From UBA1359 sp029570385 (GTDB lineage: Bacteria > Patescibacteriota > Patescibacteriia > Patescibacteriales > Patescibacteriaceae), in NCBI GenBank assembly GCA_035351315.1, contig DAOPVX010000002.1, positions 1 to 64,000 on the forward strand: a stretch of DNA of 64,000 nucleotides. Direction: 5' to 3'. Position numbers and translations under genes: made by a program. Below, piece by piece: positions 8,201 through 17,407 of this stretch. The notes beneath the pieces are model-generated. The model saw only the letters and a program-made list of their open reading frames with translations, had not been told where the DNA came from and did not search any database. Position 1 is the stretch's first letter. Every line of letters begins with the position of its first letter.

Positions 8201-10777
8201 ATGAAAAGGTTATCATTTAGCGTTACCTGGCTGCTAGCCAGTGTTTGCTTGTTAATTATTTGTTTAACTCCACTGGCGTTTGGCGTTCCTAATGTCTTAG
8301 CTGAAGATTCTTTAGGAGTGGGCTACATGAATGATACCGGATTATCTGCTCAAGATCCGCGCATTACCGTGGCGCGGATTATTCAAATCGCTCTAGGTTT
8401 TTTGGGAACCATCGCCGTTGTTTTGGTCATCTATGCCGGTTTTTTATGGATGACCAGTGAAGGCAATACTGACAAGCTGAAACGGGCTAAAGAGATTTTG
8501 AAATCAGCGGCCATTGGTTTGATGATTATTTTATCGGCCTTTGCTATCGTTACTTTTATTATTGATAAACTTAATGATGCTCTTGGACATGGCTCTGGCC
8601 AGTCAGTCGTTGATCGCCCCTCTGATGAAACGGGCGGTTTAGGCGCTTTAGGTAGTGGCATTATTCAGAGTGTTTATCCGGCGCCAGGTCAGACTGATGT
8701 TCCAAGGAATACCGGCGTTATTGTGACTTTTCGGGAAAAAGTTAAAGCATCAACTGTCTGTCAGGGCGGCAATGATTCAACTGGTGTTTGTAATAATGCC
8801 AATATTGTCACTAGTAGTATTAGGTTTTTTCAGACCGAAGCCGGTGATAATGAGGCCACTAATTTGGCTGCCGATAAAGTTAAGGTTAGCAGTACTGATG
8901 GCAAGACTTTTGTTTTTGCCCCAACCGAATATCTGGGATCAGCTAGTACTAATATTTGGCAATCAGTCAAATTAACCACTTCTGTGCGCAAGGCTAATGG
9001 CCAGCCAGCTTTTAGTCTTGGTGATTTTGTTTGGCAATTTGAAATCAGCACTCGGGTTGACTTAACTCCACCGCAAGTTCAACTTGGCGGCGTTACCCCA
9101 TTCCCTGACAACAGTCAGGATACTAATCATGGCGTTCAATTAGCACAACCAGCGACTGCGGTGATTGATGTGTTATTACAGCCGCAGACCGCAGCTGCAG
9201 CCACCGCTGGTACACCAGCGCCGCTTGGTTCATCCGGCGCGGCTCGCCTGGAGGGAACATATAATTGTTCCGGCAGTGGAACCATCCGTGTTGTTGCTTC
9301 AGGAACTTCGCCGGTTAAAGCTCAGGTTCAGGGTGGAATTGCTGGTTTAATGGATGATAATGATGTCAGTGATGGCCGGGTTAGTTTAGGTTGTGGTTTG
9401 ACTTTAATTAAGAATGGATCTATCGCTCCCGATAACCACGGAACCATTGCTGCTGGCAATAGTTGGGATATTGAAGTGGCCGCGGCGCGGTCAGGTGATA
9501 GCTTGACCGTTGGTAACCAAAGTTATGTTTTTGTTAACTCCACCAGCACTCATCCTAATCATATTGTAGTGGCTAGTTCTTTATCAGCTACGGCGGATAG
9601 AATTGTTGAGCGTATTAATCAGACCAATAGCGATGTTAGCGCTGCTCGGCAATCAGCCAGTAATAATAAGATTGTTTTACAAGCTCGTTTTGCCGGCGAG
9701 GGTGGTAATTCTTTAGTTTTATTGGATAATAGTCTAGGAATTTCTATTGAATCCGGCTTTAGTGGTGGACAGAATCGTCAAGAACAAATAACCGTTAATG
9801 GGCTTAATGATTCGCCGCGCAATTCTATTATTCAAATTAATTTTTCCGAACCGGTTAATCCGCTAACCTTAGTTGGCACCAGTCAAGAGGTTAGCTCCAC
9901 GATTGAAGTGATAAATGTTAATAATAACAGTCCAGTTAGCGGTCGTTTTGTTATCTCTAACCAGTATCAGACGCTCGAGTTTATTCCCAGTGAAGAGTGC
10001 GGCACCAATGCTTGTGGCGACCTGATTTATTGTCTGCCGGCCAATAGTCAGCTATTGGTTAGAATCAGAGCGGCTAATTTACAGCCCTGTGCCGCTAGCG
10101 CCGATTGTTTAGATAAGACACCATATAATCAATGCAGCGGCTCTTGCCAAAAAACAGCTGATGATCATTATCCGCTGGCCGCTCTGCCATTGACTAGCGG
10201 TTTAGTTGACGCCAGCTTTAATTCGCTTGATGGTAATCGTGATACTAAGGTTGTCGGCCCGGTTAATTTTTATAGTGAAAATACTCAAGATACCAATCAG
10301 CGGGATAGCTATTCCTGGTCATTCTTCGTTAATGATGATATTGACCTGACGCCGCCGCGGCTAACCGCTGGATCATTATCGCCGAGTTTGGGGTTGGCCA
10401 CTTCTTCGCTCAACCAGTTGATTGAGTTTAGTTTTAATAAACTGATGATGATCAGCACCTTAAATAGTGGCGAGGTATTGATTAATAACCATAACCATCG
10501 TTTGATTAATTTATTCAGCACCGGTTTAGCGCCAGGCTATTGGTTAACCAGCCGAGCAGTTGACTTTGGCGTGCCTGATGGTTATCCTGATTTTACTACC
10601 GTTACGGTTAATCATGACCTTTTGGCCGATGCCACCAGGTATTCGGTGGAAATTGGCTCGGGGGTTAAAGATTTGCGACAAAATTGTTTCAAGCCATGTC
10701 AGGATGACGCTGCCTGCAGCGCTACTGACGCTTCTTGTTGTAATGGCTCGCCGAGTAGTGGAGCCACTTGTAATTAA
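8201..10777 (+). CDS. Secreted protein: T4SS pilin-like module fused to Ig-like (Big_5) domains
   Basis: An 858-residue exported protein. A signal peptide (residues 1-35, cleavage near NVLAED) is followed by a two-helix module (helices at about 59-82 and 97-120; GTIAVVLVIYAGFLWMT and GLMIILSAFAIV) that resembles the VirB2/TrbC-type pilin family of conjugative pili. Then come SbsA-like Ig domains of Big_5 type (SVYPAPGQTDVPRNTGVIV near 157; further copies near 545 and 705), a domain near 430-520 that resembles repeats in phage tail or flagellin-like proteins (GDSLTVGNQSYVFV), and short cysteine clusters including the C-terminus. It is a tandem paralog of the next gene, 12 bases away. A surface adhesin or appendage role is inferred; no biochemical function can be assigned. 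Confidence 0.75.
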   Translation: MKRLSFSVTWLLASVCLLIICLTPLAFGVPNVLAEDSLGVGYMNDTGLSAQDPRITVARIIQIALGFLGTIAVVLVIYAGFLWMTSEGNTDKLKRAKEILKSAAIGLMIILSAFAIVTFIIDKLNDALGHGSGQSVVDRPSDETGGLGALGSGIIQSVYPAPGQTDVPRNTGVIVTFREKVKASTVCQGGNDSTGVCNNANIVTSSIRFFQTEAGDNEATNLAADKVKVSSTDGKTFVFAPTEYLGSASTNIWQSVKLTTSVRKANGQPAFSLGDFVWQFEISTRVDLTPPQVQLGGVTPFPDNSQDTNHGVQLAQPATAVIDVLLQPQTAAAATAGTPAPLGSSGAARLEGTYNCSGSGTIRVVASGTSPVKAQVQGGIAGLMDDNDVSDGRVSLGCGLTLIKNGSIAPDNHGTIAAGNSWDIEVAAARSGDSLTVGNQSYVFVNSTSTHPNHIVVASSLSATADRIVERINQTNSDVSAARQSASNNKIVLQARFAGEGGNSLVLLDNSLGISIESGFSGGQNRQEQITVNGLNDSPRNSIIQINFSEPVNPLTLVGTSQEVSSTIEVINVNNNSPVSGRFVISNQYQTLEFIPSEECGTNACGDLIYCLPANSQLLVRIRAANLQPCAASADCLDKTPYNQCSGSCQKTADDHYPLAALPLTSGLVDASFNSLDGNRDTKVVGPVNFYSENTQDTNQRDSYSWSFFVNDDIDLTPPRLTAGSLSPSLGLATSSLNQLIEFSFNKLMMISTLNSGEVLINNHNHRLINLFSTGLAPGYWLTSRAVDFGVPDGYPDFTTVTVNHDLLADATRYSVEIGSGVKDLRQNCFKPCQDDAACSATDASCCNGSPSSGATCN

Positions 10778-10789
10778 TAAAACACCATT

Positions 10790-13700
10790 ATGACCAGGGG
10801 CCAAAAATTTTTACTAAGCGGATTATTAATTGGCGGTTTAGCCGTCGCTGTTTGGTGGGGCGGTCAAACTGTTTTAGCTCAGACAACCACCGATCTTGGT
10901 GTTGATTATGTGGCCGCTTCCGGCTTAAGCGCTCAGGATCCGCGGCTGACCGTCGCTAAAATTATCAGAATTGCTTTCGGCTTATTAGGCACTATTGCCG
11001 TTGTTTTAGTCATCTATGCCGGCTTCTTATGGATGACGGCTGCTGGTAATCAGGATAAAATTCAGCGAGCCAAGGATATTTTAAAGGCGGCCGTCATTGG
11101 TTTAGCTATCATACTGTCAGCTTTTGCCATCACCAACTTTATAATCAATCAATTGCTTGAAGCGACTAATGGACCTGGTGGCAGCGGTTCTGTTGATCCA
11201 GAAATAATTTACCCGCCGGCTGATGCTGATTTTATGGTCACCGGCTCTAGTCCGGCTAACGGATCAATTGATTTGCCGCGCAATACCTTAGTGCGTTTTC
11301 AATTTAACGGTTCAATTAATGCTAACAGTGTTAATGCTGGCACGGCCCAGATTCTGGCTGATGGCAGTCCAGTGGCTGGTTCGTGGCAGGTCAATGGCCA
11401 AGAGATGTTTTTCCAACCCGACGCTATCTGTAACGGTAGCTGCGGCGAGGTTAATTGCTTGCCAGAAAATGGCACGATTAGTGTTGAGTTAACTAGTGGT
11501 ATTCAGAGCGCCGGTGCTAATCCTAAAAATTTAGTCTGCGGTTCGGCTATTGGTTCGGCAACTTGCAGTCTTAACTTCGCCGTTGGCTCAACCATTGATT
11601 GTCAAGATCCAACAGCTGAATTTATTTCTAGTGTCGGTATTTGTTCCGGCCATAATAATAATATCCGGGTAGCCGCCAGTGATGATAGTAGCTTGGCTAG
11701 GTTTGAATTCTTGGCTAATAATCAGTCTTTTAATCTGCAGACTGGCAATTTTGGCACCAGTTTTGTGGCTAGCGCTTTATGGACGCCAACCAGCAGCGCT
11801 GGCGCTAATTTTACTTTACAGGCATTAGTTGATGATTTAGCTGGTCGTCGGACCAGTGTTCAGCAGGCTGGTAAATTATTACCGGCTCATTGTTGTAACC
11901 AAACTCAAGATGGCGATGAAACCGGCATTGATTGTGGCGGCAGCTGCTTGGGTTGCCAGGGCGCGGCGTGCGCTACTGACTTACAATCGCCAGCAGCCAC
12001 TTGTAATAATAATTTATGCAGCTCGGGTTTTTGTACTCAACAAGGCTCTAATGCATCAGCTTGTCAGGCGGCTGGCTATGCGGCTGGTACCGCTTCTTGT
12101 TGTTTGTGTAAAAATAAACCGATTATTGCTAGCCTTAGTCCACAAGGTGGTTTTTGTGTTAATAACACTGATCAGTATTGTTTAATTAATAGCGATTGTG
12201 GAACTGGCGGAGTTTGTGATCAAAATTCGCCCAATGCCAAGACTGGTAATTTAATGACTATTATTGGTAGCGGTTTTGGCACGACTACTGGGTCGGTGGT
12301 TTTTGCTGACAATAAACAGGGAGATTTATTGGTCTGTGGTGTCAACTCTTGGTCTAATAATCAGATTGTTGTCAAGGTGCCGACTGGGGCGATTACTGGT
12401 CCGGTCAAAGTAACCAATAGCGATAATTTTAGCGCCACTAGCACGCAATCAGTGGTAATTAATAATATTGCTCGGCCCGGCCTTTGCTCTTTAAGCAAGC
12501 CAACCGGCACCACTAATGAATTGATTAATTATCAAGGATTAAATTTCAGTAATAGCGGACCCGCAGTTACCAAGGCTCTTTATGGTAATTTAACCAATCC
12601 GATTCCAACTAATGAGTCGCAAGTCCTTAGTAATGTTTTGATTAAAGCGCGGGTTCCTAGTTTACAGCCTGGTCAAGTTACTACTTTTGTGCGCAACGAG
12701 GGGACTACTATTGGTCCGGCCAGTAATTATTTATCATTTAATAAATTAGCTGATCCAGGCAGTCAGCCGCAGATAACCGGTTTTGAACCGTCCAGCGGAC
12801 CACCTGGCCAATATGTCACTATTTATGGCCAGGGTTTTGGTAATTTGCGAGCCGGTAGTTTAGTTAAATTTGGCAGCATTGAAGCTAATTATGAATTTCC
12901 AGCTGAATGCGCCAATTCGGTTTGGTCAGACCGACAAGTTATTGTTAAGGTGCCAAATAATATAGCCGTTGGCACATATAACCTGTCAATTAGTTTAGCT
13001 AGCGGCGCAGTCTTGGCGGCTACTGATGTTTTTACGGTCAACACCAATCCATTAGCTCCCAGTATTTGTCGAATCAGTCCAACCACTGCTCGTGTCGGTA
13101 GTCAATTACAAGTTTGGGGTGAATATTTTAGGGATTATGATGCCGCGACCAGTCGACTGCGTTTTAGTCAGAATATTAATGCCACCAGCTCTTGGTTTTA
13201 TCAATCAAGTGATAATTTTGGCAGTGCTTCATCAACAATTCCGGTGGGCGCTGTCAGTGGACCAGTAAGAGTGGTTAATGCCAATGGTGTCAGTAACGGC
13301 CTTAATCTTAAGATTGGTGCTTGTCAGATTGATAGTGATTGTCAGGGCCAGATTTGTTGCCCAGCGTCATCACCGCGGGGTGGTCAGTGTATAACCGGCG
13401 GACAGCCAGCCTGTTACGGTACTTCGGCTAGTTGCGTTTATCGTTGGTCATTCAATACTGGCAGTGGCAACCAAGCTTGCCAAGACGGCACCACTCTTTG
13501 TGGTAATCAATGTTGTGACAGCAGCCAGGAATGTCAGGATAATGTTTGCGTTAATAAAGCTTTGTTATCTTGTAATGATTATCATCAATGTAATGGAGCT
13601 TTATATTGCCCTAATTCACCGGGTTGGTGCAGCCAGAAATTGCATCCAACTATCAATGGTGGTTGCGGCGATGATTATTGCCGCGGATTATTTGTGGAAC

Positions 13701-16573
13701 AAGGGTTATCACCGGATTCGGTTAATTATTGGGCTAATGCTAATGTTTGCGTCAACCAACAAGAATGTGATCCGGCTAAAGCTGTTGTTTTCCAAGTTGG
13801 TGTTAATCAAGTAACCTATCAATTACACTGTCAAGATGGCTATTGGACAACTAATTTAACCGCCGGACAATGTCCGCCTGGTCAAACTGATTATGGTCAG
13901 TGGCAATTATTAGCTAATAATATTTGTCGTAGCAATAGGCCTTGCAGTCAATGTGCTAATCATTTATCTTGCTTAACTTTGCAAAATCAATCTTATTGCG
14001 GTCTTGACCAGAAGGTTTGTGCTAGCGGTTTTACTTGTCAGGATAATCAGTGTCAGAAAGCGGCTGATTCGTGCGAATGTTGTTGCGATAAGAGTTTAAA
14101 TAATCCAATCAGCAAAATCAATCCCGGCTGTTGCTCTCCGCTGACTTGTACTGATACTTGTGGTGCCGGCGATGTCCAGGTTAGCATTGATGGTGTAACT
14201 ACTACTAAACAATTTGGAGTTTGTTCCGGTTGTAAAGAAGTTAGCGGCGGTCAAGCTGAACGGGATGCCGCCTGTAATTGCACTGGCTCAACTGGTAAGT
14301 ATTGTGATACTTCCACCCCATTGGGCACTTGTCGCGACTGTTCACAGATTGCCAATGCTGCCGAATGCGCTAGCCGCGCTTCTTGTTGTTTTGATCAGAA
14401 GACCAATAAATGCCGTGGCGTAGTGAATAATGCCAAAATAATCTCGGGAGCTGATGCCGGCAAATGCGGTTACTATCATTGTGATGGCCAAGCCTGTGCC
14501 GCTGAATTAACAGCCAGCGGTCAGTTCGCCACTGCTACCGAGTGTGAAACTAAATGTCGTGTTGTTAGTCTTCAAGGTCAATCTTGTAATTTAGCTACCA
14601 CCACTATAATTAGCTTGAACCCCTATAATAATTTACCTAATACTGAGCAAATTGGTTGCGGTTATCAATTATGCGCCGCGCCTTTAAGCTGCCGAGTAGC
14701 TAGTGGTACGAGCACAGCTACTAATAATCCAGCCGATTGCGGAATTTGTTGCTGCGACCCTAGTCATGATACTTGTGCTCAATTGAGTACCAACTTATCG
14801 TGCGTGGCTAATCGTGGTCAATGTTCTGGATCTGGGCGGGGCTTGTGTTGCGGTTGTCAAAGTGATGTTGATTGCGGCGATAATCTTAATAATGGTTGCG
14901 GTCGCGATACTTGCTGTCAGGCTCGTCCGATGTTAGTAGATACTTTGCCTCAAAATGGCGATAATGGAGTGTGTCGCAATGCGGTTATTCAGGCCAGCTT
15001 TAATCAAGCGGTTGATTTAGCTAGCCTATCAGATAATCTTTTATTGATTGCTGATTATGGCAATAACCGGGAATGCCCTGATGGGACCAAATATTTAGCC
15101 ATGGATTCTGCTAAGCCGATTAGTTGGTTAGCTCGTCTGCGCCAAAGAATTTTGGCCTGGATTAAGCCGAGCGCTTTGGCCGTCTTATCAACAGCTGGCA
15201 ATACTTATTGTTCTATTAATCGTGAAATAAGTGTTTTTAATCAAGATGTGATTATTCGTCCAACCAGTGTTTTAGATATGAATCGGCGTTATTTTGTGGT
15301 TATGGTCACCGATGCTGATATCAATGATAATCGGCCAGCCGGAATTTTGAACCAAGCTGGGATCGGTATGTCTCGAGGTCAGCCGCTACGATTTAATAAT
15401 TTGCAATTTCCAGCAGCTATTCAGTGGTCGTTTACTACTGGAAAACACATCTGTCAAATTGATCACGTTAAGATTGATCCAAATTCAGTATTACTATCTA
15501 ATTTAGAGGATTCGGCTAATTTAAACGCTACTGCTATTAGCGCTAATGGCCAGCCTTTAGCCACTAGCACTAATTATAATTGGCAATGGTCATGGTTAGT
15601 TGGTAATCAGTCGGTTGCTCAGTTGGATTCAGCTGATAACAAAGCGATTGTCCGACCGCAAAACAAGAAAGATGCCGAAACTTATGTTCGAGCTACCGCT
15701 CAAGTGACTGCTGATCATTCAACTGGCGCTGGCACTAGCCAAACTAGTTTTTCTCAAGAAGCAGCCATTAAAGTTTTCCTTTGCGCCAATCCTTGGCCAG
15801 CCCGTCGCAGCGACGGTAGCTGGCGGCCTTGGACCGATTATGCCACTAATATGCAATTCTATTATTGCCGTGATGGGCAAGCTAATACCCAGTCCAGCGA
15901 TCTGCCCGGATTGAAGGTGGTTAGCAGTACTGATCCGACAGCGATTAATCCGGCCTTCTATTTTTTCCGTTACAACCAAGCGACTACCTCACCGGTTAAT
16001 TTACAAGGAACTGCTTCGCCAGCTGGTCAATCGGTTAGTTTAACCTGGAATGCTTACCCCAGCGCTGTCGGTTATAAGGTTTATTATGGTTTACGCAGCG
16101 GCCAGTACTTTAGCGATCCAATTAATGTTTCGCAAGATACTCTAACTACTACTGTTAACGATTTAATTAACGGCCAGCTATATTACTTTGCTGTTTCTGC
16201 TATTTTACAGATTGATCAAGCTACTTTTGTGGAGACACCATTATCTGCGGAAATTCAAGTTCGCCCGCTAGATATCACAGCTCCAGCTGCGGTTCGCTGT
16301 GTTGTTCAGAATATTGTTAACAATAATATTAATTTAGAATGGCGGCGAAATACTGATGATACTGTGGCCTATCGTATCGAATATCGGGCTAGCGGAGCCA
16401 CTGCAGCCGGCAAGGTGATTATTATTAATCAGCCGGCATCTGGCCGGACTGTTCATGGAGTGATTCCTGATTTAGTTAATCCCGAGAATGTCTTGATTGA
16501 TATAAAGGCTGTTGACTTAGCTGGCAATATTAGCGCGCGACAGAACGAATCGCTGGTTGGTTGTTTTAATTAA
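10790..16573 (+). CDS. Giant cysteine-rich secreted protein with T4SS pilin-like N-terminus, TIG and FnIII domains
   Basis: A 1927-residue exported protein, the largest gene here. Its first 125 residues repeat the signal peptide and pilin-like two-helix module of the preceding gene (GTIAVVLVIYAGFLWMTAAG; IGLAIILSAFAITNFII). Then, roughly: a Big_5 domain (147-260), an Ig-like stretch, a cysteine cluster (365-440, with GDETGIDCGGSCLGC), three TIG/IPT-like domains (443-560, 663-750, 756-840), a cysteine-rich region (844-1380, about 70 Cys), a second Big_5 domain (1382-1550) interrupted by a basic amphipathic segment, and two FnIII-like domains (1740-1925). The many cysteines imply oxidative folding outside the cell. 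Probably an attachment or contact protein; that role is inferred. Confidence 0.75.
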   Translation: MTRGQKFLLSGLLIGGLAVAVWWGGQTVLAQTTTDLGVDYVAASGLSAQDPRLTVAKIIRIAFGLLGTIAVVLVIYAGFLWMTAAGNQDKIQRAKDILKAAVIGLAIILSAFAITNFIINQLLEATNGPGGSGSVDPEIIYPPADADFMVTGSSPANGSIDLPRNTLVRFQFNGSINANSVNAGTAQILADGSPVAGSWQVNGQEMFFQPDAICNGSCGEVNCLPENGTISVELTSGIQSAGANPKNLVCGSAIGSATCSLNFAVGSTIDCQDPTAEFISSVGICSGHNNNIRVAASDDSSLARFEFLANNQSFNLQTGNFGTSFVASALWTPTSSAGANFTLQALVDDLAGRRTSVQQAGKLLPAHCCNQTQDGDETGIDCGGSCLGCQGAACATDLQSPAATCNNNLCSSGFCTQQGSNASACQAAGYAAGTASCCLCKNKPIIASLSPQGGFCVNNTDQYCLINSDCGTGGVCDQNSPNAKTGNLMTIIGSGFGTTTGSVVFADNKQGDLLVCGVNSWSNNQIVVKVPTGAITGPVKVTNSDNFSATSTQSVVINNIARPGLCSLSKPTGTTNELINYQGLNFSNSGPAVTKALYGNLTNPIPTNESQVLSNVLIKARVPSLQPGQVTTFVRNEGTTIGPASNYLSFNKLADPGSQPQITGFEPSSGPPGQYVTIYGQGFGNLRAGSLVKFGSIEANYEFPAECANSVWSDRQVIVKVPNNIAVGTYNLSISLASGAVLAATDVFTVNTNPLAPSICRISPTTARVGSQLQVWGEYFRDYDAATSRLRFSQNINATSSWFYQSSDNFGSASSTIPVGAVSGPVRVVNANGVSNGLNLKIGACQIDSDCQGQICCPASSPRGGQCITGGQPACYGTSASCVYRWSFNTGSGNQACQDGTTLCGNQCCDSSQECQDNVCVNKALLSCNDYHQCNGALYCPNSPGWCSQKLHPTINGGCGDDYCRGLFVEQGLSPDSVNYWANANVCVNQQECDPAKAVVFQVGVNQVTYQLHCQDGYWTTNLTAGQCPPGQTDYGQWQLLANNICRSNRPCSQCANHLSCLTLQNQSYCGLDQKVCASGFTCQDNQCQKAADSCECCCDKSLNNPISKINPGCCSPLTCTDTCGAGDVQVSIDGVTTTKQFGVCSGCKEVSGGQAERDAACNCTGSTGKYCDTSTPLGTCRDCSQIANAAECASRASCCFDQKTNKCRGVVNNAKIISGADAGKCGYYHCDGQACAAELTASGQFATATECETKCRVVSLQGQSCNLATTTIISLNPYNNLPNTEQIGCGYQLCAAPLSCRVASGTSTATNNPADCGICCCDPSHDTCAQLSTNLSCVANRGQCSGSGRGLCCGCQSDVDCGDNLNNGCGRDTCCQARPMLVDTLPQNGDNGVCRNAVIQASFNQAVDLASLSDNLLLIADYGNNRECPDGTKYLAMDSAKPISWLARLRQRILAWIKPSALAVLSTAGNTYCSINREISVFNQDVIIRPTSVLDMNRRYFVVMVTDADINDNRPAGILNQAGIGMSRGQPLRFNNLQFPAAIQWSFTTGKHICQIDHVKIDPNSVLLSNLEDSANLNATAISANGQPLATSTNYNWQWSWLVGNQSVAQLDSADNKAIVRPQNKKDAETYVRATAQVTADHSTGAGTSQTSFSQEAAIKVFLCANPWPARRSDGSWRPWTDYATNMQFYYCRDGQANTQSSDLPGLKVVSSTDPTAINPAFYFFRYNQATTSPVNLQGTASPAGQSVSLTWNAYPSAVGYKVYYGLRSGQYFSDPINVSQDTLTTTVNDLINGQLYYFAVSAILQIDQATFVETPLSAEIQVRPLDITAPAAVRCVVQNIVNNNINLEWRRNTDDTVAYRIEYRASGATAAGKVIIINQPASGRTVHGVIPDLVNPENVLIDIKAVDLAGNISARQNESLVGCFN

Positions 16574-16581
16574 TCGCTGAT

Positions 16582-16610
16582 TTGGTTGATAATAGCCTTT
16601 GTGATATAAT
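16582..16610 (+). promoter_or_regulatory. Candidate promoter for the TSP3-repeat gene pair
   Basis: TTGGTT at 16582-16587, a 17-base spacer and a consensus TATAAT at 16605-16610, 28 bases before the ATG at 16639. It lies in the 65-base gap after the 1927-residue gene. Confidence 0.55.
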
Positions 16611-16638
16611 AATTTAGCTTATTTATAAAACTAAACTT

Positions 16639-17382
16639 ATGTTTGATGAAGTGAATAACCAGCCTACTCCAGCATCGGCCAGTCAGCCGACTGACAACTC
16701 AATGCCCAACCAGGCTCCAGCAGCGCCAACCAATCAGGCCACCGATGGTCAAGTCCAAGATATTTTTGCTAATGGTGAATCACCAGCGGCTAATCAGCCC
16801 AGCGGTCAGCCCAATTTTTCTCAACCATTTATGCCGGCCGGACTACCGGTAACTGCTCAGCCAGTTAATCAGCTGGTGCCGAAATCTGGATCTAACGCTA
16901 AGTTAATTTTGGTTGTCTTAGTTATTTTGATTTTAGCTGGTGCCGCCGCCTTAGTTTACTTACAATATTTTAAAAAGACTCCACCGCCGATTATTACTCC
17001 AGAGGCTATTAATGTGAACAGCGAAACTGAGGTTACTACTACTGATGAGGCCATGGCTACGGCCACTGATGAAACCATTGTCAGTCCGACCAGTAGCGAT
17101 AATCCGGTTGGTGTTGACATAGATACTATTAATGTTTTTGATGAAAATGTTAGTTCAACCGAATTAGATCAAACAACAATCATCGACAGTTCAATGCCTG
17201 AGCCTGATTCTGAAGCTATCGCCAATCTTGATAGTGATCAGGATGGTCTAACCGATGCCGAAGAGATCAATATTTATCAAACTAATCCTCTCCAAGCTGA
17301 TAGTGACGGTGATGGCTATACTGATGGTGACGAGGTTAGAGCTGGCTATAATCCATTAGGTAGCGGCAAATTAGTCCAGTAA
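16639..17382 (+). CDS. Membrane-anchored protein with thrombospondin type 3-like calcium repeats
   Basis: A 247-residue protein of unknown function. Residues 1-85 are rich in Pro, Gln, Asn and Ala and look disordered. One transmembrane helix lies near 91-110 (LILVVLVILILAGAAALVYL), with the C-terminus outside. After a Thr/Glu/Asp-rich linker, residues 198-240 carry two Asp-rich loops, DSDQDGLTDAEE and DSDGDGYTDGDE, the D-x-D-x-D-G pattern of thrombospondin type 3 / EF-hand-like calcium sites, ending in RAGYNPLGSGK. The next gene ends its repeat with almost the same words, so the pair are relatives. Probably a surface protein acting with the upstream giant proteins. Confidence 0.75.
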   Translation: MFDEVNNQPTPASASQPTDNSMPNQAPAAPTNQATDGQVQDIFANGESPAANQPSGQPNFSQPFMPAGLPVTAQPVNQLVPKSGSNAKLILVVLVILILAGAAALVYLQYFKKTPPPIITPEAINVNSETEVTTTDEAMATATDETIVSPTSSDNPVGVDIDTINVFDENVSSTELDQTTIIDSSMPEPDSEAIANLDSDQDGLTDAEEINIYQTNPLQADSDGDGYTDGDEVRAGYNPLGSGKLVQ

Positions 17383-17407
17383 TCATTAGGCCGCTGATGT
17401 TTTAATT

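Noticed and set aside
10544..10804. Antisense open frames inside the giant genes and elsewhere
   Set aside because: They overlap strongly conserved coding frames, lack recognisable domains and have no promoter or start context of their own.
16586..16610. TTGATA as the -35 box of the 16639 promoter
   Set aside because: The spacer to TATAAT would be only 13 bases; TTGGTT at 16582 with 17 bases fits better.
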